A DNA stretch of 64,000 nt, from contig JAFYNR010000020.1 of the NCBI GenBank assembly GCA_017548045.1, positions 1 through 64,000 of the forward strand, in the 5' to 3' direction. A program made the position numbers and the translations under genes. Shown here piece by piece: positions 1 through 6,609 of the stretch. Under the pieces are notes generated by a model. The model was not told the origin of the DNA and did no database searches. It was given only the letters and a program-made list of their open reading frames with translations. This stretch comes from Clostridia bacterium (lineage in GTDB: Bacteria; Bacillota; Clostridia; Oscillospirales; Acutalibacteraceae). Each line of letters begins with the position of its first letter. Within the stretch, counting starts at the first letter, position 1.

Positions 1-140
1 AAAGAGAAAAATTTCATCAGCTCACGGGCTTTCATACAGTTATCAGCACTGATAACCTCATAACCTTCGCCTTGCAAAACTTCAGTCAATCCGTCACGCA
101 AAAACGAATCGTCTTCAACGAGCAATATTCTCTGTTTCAT
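1..140 (-). CDS. Response regulator, N-terminal fragment (runs off the left edge)
   Basis: The reverse strand encodes an open frame starting MKQRILLVEDDSFLRDGLTE and continuing to the window edge. ILLVEDD is the acidic pocket that starts a CheY-like receiver domain, and the second strand region (YEVISADN) also fits. Only 46 codons are visible, so the phosphoacceptor Asp and the output domain are outside the window. The start is supported by AGGTGA about 5 bases upstream. It would be one half of a two-component system, with targets unknown. A 40-bp palindrome lies about 70 bp upstream and could be its operator. Confidence 0.8.
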   Translation of the reverse strand, partial: MKQRILLVEDDSFLRDGLTEVLQGEGYEVISADNCMKARELMKFFS

Positions 141-207
141 AATTTCACCTGCCTGTGTCAGCTATTTAAATACATTATTCATTATATAAGTTTTTCGTTC
201 TCATTTC

Positions 208-247
208 AATATTCATAATCTTACGATTTCGTAAGATTATGAATATT
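208..247. repeat. Perfect 19-bp inverted repeat with a 2-nt centre
   Basis: Bases 208-226 and 229-247 are exact reverse complements (left arm AATATTCATAATCTTACGA). The palindrome sits between the divergent response-regulator and retron operons. No T-run follows either arm, so it does not look like an intrinsic terminator. A regulator operator or a recombination site are the main alternatives. Confidence 0.85.
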
Positions 248-272
248 ATAAATTTAGCAAAAAATAAATTTG

Positions 273-301
273 TTGAATAAACCTTATGATTTTGATATAA
301 T
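273..301 (+). promoter_or_regulatory. Sigma-A promoter of the retron operon
   Basis: TTGAAT (273-278), a 17-bp spacer and TATAAT (296-301) lie about 50 bp upstream of the first retron gene. No other good promoter was seen before the RNA and RT genes, so a single transcript is plausible. Confidence 0.6.
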
Positions 302-353
302 GTTTAAGATATAGATTATTTTATGAACAAAAAGTAAAAAAGAAGTGAAAGTT

Positions 354-1193
354 ATGGCGAATAAGTACAGTCTATCTTACTCGGATGAATTAAAAATACA
401 TAGCATTTTTGAAGACAAAGGCTGGTTGATTGATAATACCAACAAATGCAGTTTGTATAATAGATTTAGAGAGCGGTGCCAAGAACTTAATGACGAAGAG
501 CGAGATTTGTTTTATAATTTATCTTTGAATTTCAGATGGGTTACTTTGAATGAGTATATAGATTTGTTATCTAAGCTATTAGTAAAAGTAGTGACTAATT
601 ACAATATTTCTGCTCAACATATCTATGTATATCCAATAAAAAAAGAAGGCGATCACAATAGTGTCAAAAGCGCTGATGTTATTTCTTATCTTTGCAAAGC
701 AACACATATTAAACATATTGACAAACTTAGCAATAAAACATTTAAAATAGTTACCCAATATACAGATCTTATTCCAAAACATAAATCTGTAAATAAACCA
801 TTTATAGTACTTGATGATTATATCGGTTCTGGTAGGTACGCACTTTGTGTTGCTGAAGAGCTAATTAAAAGAGGAATACCAAAATCTAATATTATTATTT
901 GTTCTCTTTTTATTTCGGAAAATGGAGCGAAAGCAATTGAAGAAGCTGGATTTTTAATTGAATACGTTGAAAAAGTTGAAAATATAATCAACAAACTTTC
1001 TCCTAAAGATATTAAGTTGTTGAGTGAAATTGAAAAATCATTATCAGTTGATGAAGAATTCTCATTTGGATATAACAGATCAGGAAATCTTGTTTCATTA
1101 ATTCGAACACCCAATAATACATTGCCGGTGTTTTGGTATAAAAATTCGAGTCGTCTTGCTAATGCACCTTTTGAAAGACGAAAGGAGAAATAA
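354..1193 (+). CDS. Retron-associated phosphoribosyltransferase-like effector
   Basis: A 279-residue cytosolic protein and the first gene of the retron operon. Residues about 153-161 read LDDYIGSGR, which matches the PRPP-binding loop of type I phosphoribosyltransferases (hydrophobic strand, two Asp, then a Gly/Ser-rich turn), followed by a helix and the strand NIIICSLFIS, as in the PRTase Rossmann-like core. PRTase-like proteins are a known retron effector class, corresponding to Type III of the Mestre classification as I recall it. The assignment rests on that motif plus the adjacent wHTH, ncRNA and retron RT. A GTG at 345 would add three residues, but ATG 354 is better placed behind GAAGTGA. 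The gene is AT-rich compared with the downstream chromosome. Whether it transfers ribose-phosphate or acts as a toxin is unknown. Confidence 0.72.
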   Translation: MANKYSLSYSDELKIHSIFEDKGWLIDNTNKCSLYNRFRERCQELNDEERDLFYNLSLNFRWVTLNEYIDLLSKLLVKVVTNYNISAQHIYVYPIKKEGDHNSVKSADVISYLCKATHIKHIDKLSNKTFKIVTQYTDLIPKHKSVNKPFIVLDDYIGSGRYALCVAEELIKRGIPKSNIIICSLFISENGAKAIEEAGFLIEYVEKVENIINKLSPKDIKLLSEIEKSLSVDEEFSFGYNRSGNLVSLIRTPNNTLPVFWYKNSSRLANAPFERRKEK

Positions 1194-1194
1194 T

Positions 1195-1500
1195 ATGTTA
1201 TATAGCACTGAAGATATGTTGCTTTTATTGATATCCATAAAAAATAACGGCAACCCAGAGTTTGTAAATAATCATCTATCATTTGGAACTACTGGTTACT
1301 TGTGCGCTGAAGCAATTAAACAAGAGTTTATTGTTGAGGATAGAAAAGAACTTTTTTTAACAGAAAAAGGTAATTTGTTTATAGATGAAGCCAATAAAAA
1401 ACTTGGTAGAAAAGGTGTGGATAAAGAGATAGCCTTCTTACCTAATGCATATATCAAAAAAATATCAATTGACGATATTTACTTACCAGAAAAAATATGA
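1195..1500 (+). CDS. Small winged-helix-like protein of the retron
   Basis: 101 residues starting at ATG 1195, one base after the effector stop and behind AAAGGAG. A longer frame from 1156 overlaps the effector and lacks a ribosome site. The predicted pattern is helix-helix, then AEAIKQEFIVEDRKELFLTEKG, where ELFLTEKG resembles the beta-hairpin wing of winged-helix DNA-binding domains. Many retrons carry a small DNA-binding accessory protein beside the effector. By analogy it may bind the msDNA and hold the effector inactive. The family is inferred from motif and context, and no close homologue is recognised. Confidence 0.6.
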   Translation: MLYSTEDMLLLLISIKNNGNPEFVNNHLSFGTTGYLCAEAIKQEFIVEDRKELFLTEKGNLFIDEANKKLGRKGVDKEIAFLPNAYIKKISIDDIYLPEKI

Positions 1501-1512
1501 TAAAATAAAATT

Positions 1513-1755
1513 AGTGCCTTACTAGTGTTTCGAATTTTCGATAGTAATATGAGTTCGTATTACGAATTTTTTCTTGATTTCAAGCCTCAGTTAAACTGCT
1601 CTTTTGGCGAGGACGCCCAAATACCCGTTTAACTGAACCAACTTATTTTTTTGAAAAATATGAAAAATAAGTTGGTTATTGATTATTACATTTGAAAAAT
1701 GTTAAAAATTTTTCAAATGCAATAAGTCAATAGATATTTTTAGTAGTAAGGCACT
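1513..1755 (+). ncRNA. Retron msr-msd noncoding RNA
   Basis: The borders are perfect 12-base inverted repeats, a1 AGTGCCTTACTA (1513-1524) and a2 TAGTAAGGCACT (1744-1755), as in all retron RNAs. Inside lie hairpins at 1544-1563 (6 bp), 1573-1584 (5 bp), 1587-1636 (10-bp outer stem plus inner stem), 1636-1677 (15 perfect bp, 12-nt loop) and 1678-1731 (about 22 bp with one mismatch and one bulge). The first small hairpins fit msr, and the long 3' hairpins fit the msd that is reverse-transcribed. The G just after a1 (1525 or 1527) is the likely 2'-branch point, by analogy. The RT gene starts 18 bases after a2. Confidence 0.9.
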
Positions 1756-1773
1756 TTTTATTTAGGTGATTAT

Positions 1774-2814
1774 ATGAATTTTTTAACTTATGAGCAAAAG
1801 TTTAAAGAGCAAGCCGAATTGAGCGGCAAGAGTGAATATTATATTGATGAGTGCTTGAACTATGCTAGGAACCTAAATAAAAATGGTCTTCCTATAATTT
1901 ATGATGATGTACATTTAAGTAAACTTTTGGGTATTCGTTTGGATTTTTTGATTTCGATATCAAATAGTCAAAAAGATTATTATCGATTCTTTTCAATTTC
2001 TAAAAGCAATGGAAAAAGCAGAAAAATTGCAGAACCTTTGCCGTTGTTAAAAGAAATTCAACATTTTATTCTTGACAACATTTTATTAAAGGTTCCCTGC
2101 AGTGTTTATTCAAAGGCATATAAACCGGGTGCAAAGCTGAAATCAAATGCAAAATTTCATAGAAATCAACCAGTTCTTATAAAAATGGATTTAAAAGATT
2201 ATTTCCCTAGTTTAGATGAACACCGTGTGTATAAATTTTTTCATCATTTAGGGTATAAAGATTCAGTGAGTGTTTTGTTGGCAAAACTTTGCACTTTAAA
2301 TAAAGCCTTACCTCAAGGTGCACCTACTAGTCCTTATTTGTCAAATTTATTGACTAGAGAATTGGATGAGGATATTTATTTGTTTTGCAAAGAAAATGGT
2401 AATCTACGATATACAAGGTATGCGGATGATATTTCAATATCTGGGAATATGATTCCAACTAATATTATTAAAGGTGTTGTAAAAATCATTGCAAAACACG
2501 GTCTTAAGATTAACAAAGAAAAAACTGCTGTTATTCCAAACTCCAATCGTCAAGTTGTTACTGGTGTTGTAGTAAATCAGAAACTTCAAGCTTCTAAACC
2601 ATATAGACATTCAATTAGATTAGAAATGCATTATTGTATGAGGTATGGTATTGAGGATCATATTAAAAAAAGCAAAAAGATTTCTAATAATACCAACAAG
2701 CGTAAATATTGCCAACAAATGTTAGGCAAGGTAAATCATTGTTTGCAATTAAATCCCAATGATAGTGAAATGAAAAGTTACCGAGATTTCTTATTGCAAA
2801 AAATTGTTGAATGA
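1774..2814 (+). CDS. Retron reverse transcriptase
   Basis: 346 residues. It would use the folded upstream RNA as primer and template to make branched msDNA. Visible RT motifs in order: NAKFH (125-129, the retron NAxxH signature), MDLKDYF (138-144, first catalytic Asp), QGAPTSP (181-187), YADD (216-219, catalytic Asp pair) and VTG (262-264, retron motif Y). There is no maturase or endonuclease domain, which argues against a group II intron RT. Length is typical of retron RTs (about 300-400). It starts behind TTTAGGTGAT and ends just before a strong terminator, closing the operon. It is clearly AT-rich. Confidence 0.95.
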   Translation: MNFLTYEQKFKEQAELSGKSEYYIDECLNYARNLNKNGLPIIYDDVHLSKLLGIRLDFLISISNSQKDYYRFFSISKSNGKSRKIAEPLPLLKEIQHFILDNILLKVPCSVYSKAYKPGAKLKSNAKFHRNQPVLIKMDLKDYFPSLDEHRVYKFFHHLGYKDSVSVLLAKLCTLNKALPQGAPTSPYLSNLLTRELDEDIYLFCKENGNLRYTRYADDISISGNMIPTNIIKGVVKIIAKHGLKINKEKTAVIPNSNRQVVTGVVVNQKLQASKPYRHSIRLEMHYCMRYGIEDHIKKSKKISNNTNKRKYCQQMLGKVNHCLQLNPNDSEMKSYRDFLLQKIVE

Positions 2815-2827
2815 ATATGACTATAAG

Positions 2828-2869
2828 AAAAAGTTGTGATTCTGCTTCAGATTCACAACTTTTTGTTTT
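2828..2869 (+). terminator. Intrinsic terminator of the retron operon
   Basis: AAAAAGTTGTGA (2828-2839) pairs perfectly with TCACAACTTTTT (2853-2864). An inner TCTG/CAGA stem is present and a T-rich tail follows. It begins 13 bases after the RT stop. Confidence 0.9.
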
Positions 2870-2943
2870 TGATGAACTTTTTAATAATGTTAGTTTTGCT
2901 AAAAAACAATGAATTTAATTGTAAACTTTCTGTTAACAATCAA

Positions 2944-3014
2944 CTTGTGCCCAACACTATCCTTGACAAAAAAGTTGGTCACAAGTATAATTTTGTTAAT
3001 CGAACAATTGTTCT
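2944..3014 (+). promoter_or_regulatory. Consensus promoter with an inverted-repeat operator and a LexA-like box
   Basis: TTGACA (2963-2968), a 17-bp spacer and TATAAT (2986-2991) form a perfect consensus promoter. CTTGTGCCCAAC (2944-2955) and GTTGGTCACAAG (2974-2985) are inverted repeats with one mismatch, flanking the -35 box. GAACAATTGTTC (3002-3013) sits at the expected start point and fits the GAAC-N4-GTTC core of Gram-positive SOS boxes. The only sizeable gene downstream on this strand is the serine recombinase at 3405. Confidence 0.65.
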
Positions 3015-3404
3015 GACGATGAAACAGTAGTTTTGATTTTTATAAAAACATAAGCTTCGAAGAAGCGCTGCTTGAAATAATTTTGCAAAAATTTATTTTA
3101 ATTTCGGGGATTGGGGTTGCCCCCAACAAGCGGCAAAAAGAGTGGTGCAAAAATTTGATTTTTCAAATTTGGGTATCCATTTGCCCTGCTTGCAAAGTTA
3201 GTGAATGGTTGAAAACCCGAACGGTTTTGCAAGCAGAATTTGCAAAGTGTGTATACACTTGCCCTGCTTGCTAATTTAGCAAGCAGACAAAATCAACGTA
3301 ACATCAAGGCTTTTTTACAGTAGTAGCATTGCTGTGGTAATGTGGGAAATTTTTTCCATATTTCCACGGCTGCAAATAAAAATCAAAAAGAAGGTTGGTG
3401 AAAA
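3015..3404 (+). other. Long structured leader or noncoding region before the recombinase
   Basis: There is no convincing gene here. It holds a direct repeat GCCCTGCTTGC (3182-3192 and 3261-3271), a hairpin GCTTGCTA/TAGCAAGC near 3265-3283, an A/T hairpin AAATTTG/CAAATTT near 3150-3170 and a G/C-rich fold near 3103-3125. A 63-codon frame at 3083-3274 has no ribosome site and a repeat-derived Cys-rich sequence. It could be a regulatory 5' leader or part of a mobile-element end. Confidence 0.5.
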
Positions 3405-4874
3405 ATGAGAGGAGTTATCTACGCAAGATATTCTTCGGACAATCAGAGAGAAGAATCAATTGAAGGTCAGCTCAGAGAATGTAAGGATTATGCCGAGAAA
3501 AATGATATTCAGATTATCGGTACATACACAGACCGTGCATTGTCAGCTAAGACGGATAACCGTCCTGACTTTCAGAAAATGATTAAGGACAGCGCTGATA
3601 AAAAATTTGATATTGTGCTTGTCTGGAAGCTTGACAGATTTGCACGAAACAGATTTGATTCCGCTTATTACAAAAACGTTCTTCGCAGAAACGGAGTCAA
3701 AGTTTTGTCGGCAACGGAATTGATTTCTCAGAATGCCGAAGGCATTTTGCTTGAGTCCATGCTCGAAGGTTATGCGGAATATTATTCGGCAGAGCTTTCG
3801 GAAAAAGTCTTAAGGGGTCTTACTGAAAATGCGCTCAAGTGTAAATATAACGGAGGCACTTTGCCCATCGGTTATTATGTTGACAGCAATCAGTTTTTTC
3901 AGATTGACCCGATTACTGCTCCTGCTGTTCTTGATGCATTCAAGAGTTATGCAAACGGAGCAACAATGCGTGAAGTTGCAGATGAACTTAACATCAAAGG
4001 TGTACGTACGAAAATGGGCGGAAAAATCAGTGCCAACAGCGTAACCCGTATGCTTCACAATCGCAAATACATTGGTGAATACAAATATCGTGATATTGTT
4101 CAACCGAATGGTATTCCAGCAATCGTTCCGAAAGATTTGTATGACAAGGTTCAGGACAGAATGAAGGAAAATAAAAAAGCTCCTGCCCGTCACAAAGCAG
4201 AAGATGATTATTTGCTTACAACGAAATTGTTTTGCGGTAAATGTCAATCTATGATGGTTGGTGAAAGCGGAACAAGTCGCACGAAAGAAGTGCACAGATA
4301 TTACAAATGTGTGGGAGTAAAACGTCATCGTGGTTGCGACAAGAAAACGGTTCGCAAGGAATGGATTGAAAATATCGTGGTTGAAGAAACGAAAAAACTT
4401 CTCGATAATCACGAAATAATTGAGGATTTTGTAAACAGAGCACTTAAGGCGCTGAATCAGGAAAACACGGTTTTACCGTTACTTCGTAAAAGGTTTGAGG
4501 AAGCCCAGAAGGGTATTGATAATCTTGTCAATGCTATTCAGATGGGAATAATAACCCCGTCAACAAAACAGAGATTAGATGAACTCGAAAAAGAGAAGTC
4601 GGAACTTTCTGTTGAAATAATGAAAGAAGAATTGGCGAGACCGACAATAACGAGAGAGTATATTCTCTGCTACATTGACCAGTTCAGAAAATTAAACACA
4701 AACAGAGTGGAACACAGACGCAGACTCATTGACAGTTTTGTAAATGCAATCTTTCTCTATGATGATAAAATGGTCATCACATTCAATTATAAAGAACAAA
4801 CGAAAACAATTACCTTTGCCGATCTTGAAAAATCGGGCATCGGTTCGGATATTAACGCAGTGGCTGCACCATAG
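3405..4874 (+). CDS. Large serine recombinase (site-specific integrase/resolvase)
   Basis: 489 residues. The N-terminal resolvase domain (1 to about 150) starts GVIYARYSSDNQ, with the catalytic Ser at residue 10, and contains the typical KLDRFAR helix segment. A recombinase domain follows (about 155-265), then a zinc-ribbon (LFCGKCQ ... YYKCVG ... GCDKKTVR, about 280-325) and a coiled-coil region (about 350-410). This is the full architecture of clostridial integrases that move genomic islands and transposons. It has a long upstream leader and a terminator immediately downstream. As the only recombinase in the AT-rich island it is the likely mobility gene, although no attachment sites were proven. 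Confidence 0.93.
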   Translation: MRGVIYARYSSDNQREESIEGQLRECKDYAEKNDIQIIGTYTDRALSAKTDNRPDFQKMIKDSADKKFDIVLVWKLDRFARNRFDSAYYKNVLRRNGVKVLSATELISQNAEGILLESMLEGYAEYYSAELSEKVLRGLTENALKCKYNGGTLPIGYYVDSNQFFQIDPITAPAVLDAFKSYANGATMREVADELNIKGVRTKMGGKISANSVTRMLHNRKYIGEYKYRDIVQPNGIPAIVPKDLYDKVQDRMKENKKAPARHKAEDDYLLTTKLFCGKCQSMMVGESGTSRTKEVHRYYKCVGVKRHRGCDKKTVRKEWIENIVVEETKKLLDNHEIIEDFVNRALKALNQENTVLPLLRKRFEEAQKGIDNLVNAIQMGIITPSTKQRLDELEKEKSELSVEIMKEELARPTITREYILCYIDQFRKLNTNRVEHRRRLIDSFVNAIFLYDDKMVITFNYKEQTKTITFADLEKSGIGSDINAVAAP

Positions 4875-4879
4875 TACAA

Positions 4880-4920
4880 GTACTGTTTTGATACAATTTG
4901 TATCGAAACGGTACTTTTTC
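4880..4920 (+). terminator. Terminator after the serine recombinase
   Basis: The 15-nt arms at 4880-4894 and 4900-4914 pair fully if two G-U pairs are allowed. A TTTTTC run follows. Confidence 0.85.
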
Positions 4921-4956
4921 TTTTATTCTGTACAGATTAACGGACACATAAGATGC

Positions 4957-4978
4957 TATTGTTTTGTTGTAAACAATA
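4957..4978 (+). promoter_or_regulatory. Inverted repeat just upstream of the XRE gene
   Basis: TATTGTTT (4957-4964) and AAACAATA (4971-4978) form an 8-bp inverted repeat with a 6-nt centre, ending two bases before the AGGAG of the XRE gene. It could be an autoregulatory operator or an RNA hairpin shielding the ribosome site. Confidence 0.4.
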
Positions 4979-4995
4979 AAAGGAGATATACCATT

Positions 4996-5367
4996 ATGGA
5001 AAATAAAAGAAAAATTTGTATGATTGTAAACGGTGAAATGATTCCGATGCCTGAAAAAACACCGCAAGATTCTATTGAATCTGCGTGTGTGGAAAGGGTT
5101 GGCGGAGTGTATTTCACAACAGCAAGTGAGCTTGAGAAATACATTAAAAAATCACGAAACGAAAAGTATCTGAGAAAGCAAAAAATGAGGGTGTGCAGAG
5201 AAAACTGTGGGCTTCTGATTGACGAAGCCGCAACCTTGCTCGGGATATCCAAAACATACCTTGTCAAAATCGAAAACGGTGAAAAAGACCCGACACTCGA
5301 ATTGGCATTAAAAATCGCAAAGTTCTATAAAACAACGGTTGATGATTTGTTTAGCGTAGATAGTTGA
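4996..5367 (+). CDS. XRE-family HTH transcriptional regulator
   Basis: 123 residues. The first 50 contain VNGEMIPMPEKTP and a short linker. The C-terminal half (about 58-120) is a Cro/CI-type helix-turn-helix: RENCGLLIDEAATLLGISKTYLVKIENGEKDPTLELALKIAKFYKTTVDDLF. ATG 4996 lies 10 bases after AGGAG; a longer frame running from 4744 overlaps the recombinase and is not used. Repressors of this size are common in integrative elements, where they control excision or cargo genes. It may bind the nearby inverted repeats at 4957 or 2944 (inference). Confidence 0.85.
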   Translation: MENKRKICMIVNGEMIPMPEKTPQDSIESACVERVGGVYFTTASELEKYIKKSRNEKYLRKQKMRVCRENCGLLIDEAATLLGISKTYLVKIENGEKDPTLELALKIAKFYKTTVDDLFSVDS

Positions 5368-5465
5368 TTTAATAATTGTTATATGATAAAATTTTTATTG
5401 TAGTTTTAAATCATATAATAGTAGTTATGCATAGTAGCATTCAATGTCTTTTGGAGGTGCATAGT

Positions 5466-5633
5466 TTGAGTAGAAAATGTACTTTTTGTGGAAAAACAAC
5501 ACCTTTTCCATCAATGGTTTGCTGGCATTGCAAAGAGCCTTTTATTGATGTTTATGATGTGTATTTTACTGGCGTATACAAGAATCAAGCCAATTACAAT
5601 CCTCAAAAAATCATTAGCATACTAAATGGATAA
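5466..5633 (+). CDS. Small zinc-ribbon protein
   Basis: 55 residues from a TTG start (5466) eight bases after GGAGG. The longer in-frame extension from 5376 has no ribosome site. CTFC (5-8) and CWHC (19-22) form a CxxC...CxxC zinc-ribbon knuckle pair, followed by a short acidic/aromatic tail. It overlaps the downstream nuclease gene by 8 bases, which suggests translational coupling and a joint function. No specific family is recognised. It could target the nuclease to DNA or RNA, or act as its antitoxin or regulator. Confidence 0.6.
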   Translation: MSRKCTFCGKTTPFPSMVCWHCKEPFIDVYDVYFTGVYKNQANYNPQKIISILNG

Positions 5634-6222
5634 TTTTGATGTATCAATCGTTGAAGCGAAAAATATGGCAACCTCAGATATCTTTGTGCCATACTTGTTT
5701 GAGAGTTTGCCAGAAGACATTGCTTGTGATATCGCAACTAGTCTTAATGCGTTTGGCGCTAATGTTTCTTGGTCAACACATGGTTACTATGACGATTTGT
5801 TTGAATTTAGAACACCTAAAAAGCTGAAATATTGCTCTAGGACAAGATGTCATTATAACGAGTGTAATTGTGAGGCGATTACCGAATTTGATTGTATGTC
5901 GGGTATTGAATTTGAAAAACTATGTGCTGAGATACTTTTAAAAAATGGGTTCAAGAACATTGAACTAACTCCGCACACAGGAGATCAAGGTGTTGATATA
6001 CTTGCCGAAAAAGGTTTTATAAAATATGCTATTCAATGCAAGCATTATAATTCACCAGTAGGTAACACCTGCGTTCAAGAAGTACATGCTGGGAAAATAT
6101 ATTACAATTGTCATGTTGGAGTTGTTATGACAAACTCTGTTTTTACACAAAGCGCAAAATCTCTTGCTGAAGCAACGGGAGTGTTGTTATGGGATAGAGA
6201 AATCTTATCAAAATACTTCTAA
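5626..6222 (+). CDS. Mrr-like restriction endonuclease with a Cys-rich N-terminal region
   Basis: 198 residues. The C-terminal half is an Mrr-type PD-(D/E)xK nuclease: GIEFEKLCAEILLKNGF, then HTGDQGVDILAE (Asp124) and AIQCKHY (Gln137, Lys139). Together these are the catalytic D...QxK signature. The N-terminal 90 residues are not recognised but carry Cys70, 75, 80 and 82, a likely metal site. Mrr-like enzymes cleave modified or foreign DNA. The partner here is the overlapping zinc-ribbon gene rather than a methylase or ATPase. Its place in a mobile, AT-rich island next to a retron supports a defence role (inference). Confidence 0.82.
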   Translation: MDNFDVSIVEAKNMATSDIFVPYLFESLPEDIACDIATSLNAFGANVSWSTHGYYDDLFEFRTPKKLKYCSRTRCHYNECNCEAITEFDCMSGIEFEKLCAEILLKNGFKNIELTPHTGDQGVDILAEKGFIKYAIQCKHYNSPVGNTCVQEVHAGKIYYNCHVGVVMTNSVFTQSAKSLAEATGVLLWDREILSKYF

Positions 6223-6395
6223 ATAATATTAAAAATAAAATCGTATGATTTGAATGTAACCCCCCTCCGTGGTAAATTTTTTCGAGTTTACTGAAAATAG
6301 CTGAAATATGGTAAAAAATCAAAGATGGAAGATGTAAAAAGAGCAGAAATGGTAAAAAATTATTTCTTGTATCAAAACCGTCCATTCTTGCCATA
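6223..6395. other. Intergenic region at the right edge of the AT-rich island
   Basis: No gene. It holds a short C-run (ACCCCCCTCC, near 6258-6268) and two copies of TGGTAAAAAAT about 40 bases apart. It marks the change from AT-rich cargo to the chromosomal V-ATPase operon and could contain the island end, but no duplicated attachment sequence was found. Confidence 0.4.
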
Positions 6396-6437
6396 GTGAG
6401 TGTTCATAATGCAAGTGAACACTCGCTTTTCTTTTTT
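6396..6437 (+). terminator. Intrinsic terminator before the V-ATPase operon
   Basis: GAGTGTTCA (6398-6406) pairs with TGAACACTC (6416-6424), extended by two more pairs, and is followed by TTTTCTTTTTTT. Confidence 0.85.
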
Positions 6438-6474
6438 TGCATTTTGAATTGTAAAATTTAACTTTTCGAAAGTA

Positions 6475-6502
6475 TTGACAAAACCGTACACCGTGCTATA
6501 AT
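6475..6502 (+). promoter_or_regulatory. Promoter of the V-ATPase operon
   Basis: TTGACA (6475-6480), 16 bp, TATAAT (6497-6502). The expected start is near 6509, leaving a leader of about 100 nt. Confidence 0.8.
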
Positions 6503-6525
6503 GGTATAAAATCAATAATAAAATT

Positions 6526-6570
6526 AAGGAACCAGCTGTCTGCAGAGGATATTGGTTCCTTTATGTTTTT
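6526..6570 (+). terminator. Terminator-like hairpin in the V-ATPase leader (possible attenuator)
   Basis: AAGGAACCA (6526-6534) pairs perfectly with TGGTTCCTT (6553-6561), and TATGTTTTTTT follows. It lies between the promoter and the first gene, so some transcripts should stop here unless readthrough is favoured. No aptamer fits in the roughly 17 bases before it. Confidence 0.6.
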
Positions 6571-6609
6571 TTGAGGGAATTACACACTAACTATAAAGGA
6601 GAACCTGCT

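Noticed and set aside
1544-1731. CRISPR-like repeats
   Set aside because: The repeats are inverted and pair as hairpins; there is no direct repeat-spacer pattern and no cas gene.
1774-2814. Group II intron or DGR reverse transcriptase
   Set aside because: There is no maturase, endonuclease, intron RNA domains or template/variable repeats. NAxxH, VTG and a1/a2 repeats identify a retron.
2836-3030. 64-codon frame after the retron RT
   Set aside because: It begins inside the terminator stem, has no ribosome site and overlaps the promoter/operator region at 2944-3014.
3083-3274. 63-codon Cys-containing frame (CPAC twice)
   Set aside because: The repeats come from the duplicated GCCCTGCTTGC DNA; there is no ribosome site. 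It is kept as noncoding leader, although conservation in relatives could reverse this.
4744-4995. N-terminal extension of the XRE gene overlapping the recombinase
   Set aside because: It runs through the recombinase end and its terminator. ATG 4996 has the ribosome site and gives a normal XRE protein.
6503-6609. Na+ or other riboswitch before the V-ATPase operon
   Set aside because: Only about 17 nt lie before the terminator-like hairpin, which is too short for an aptamer, and no known consensus was seen.
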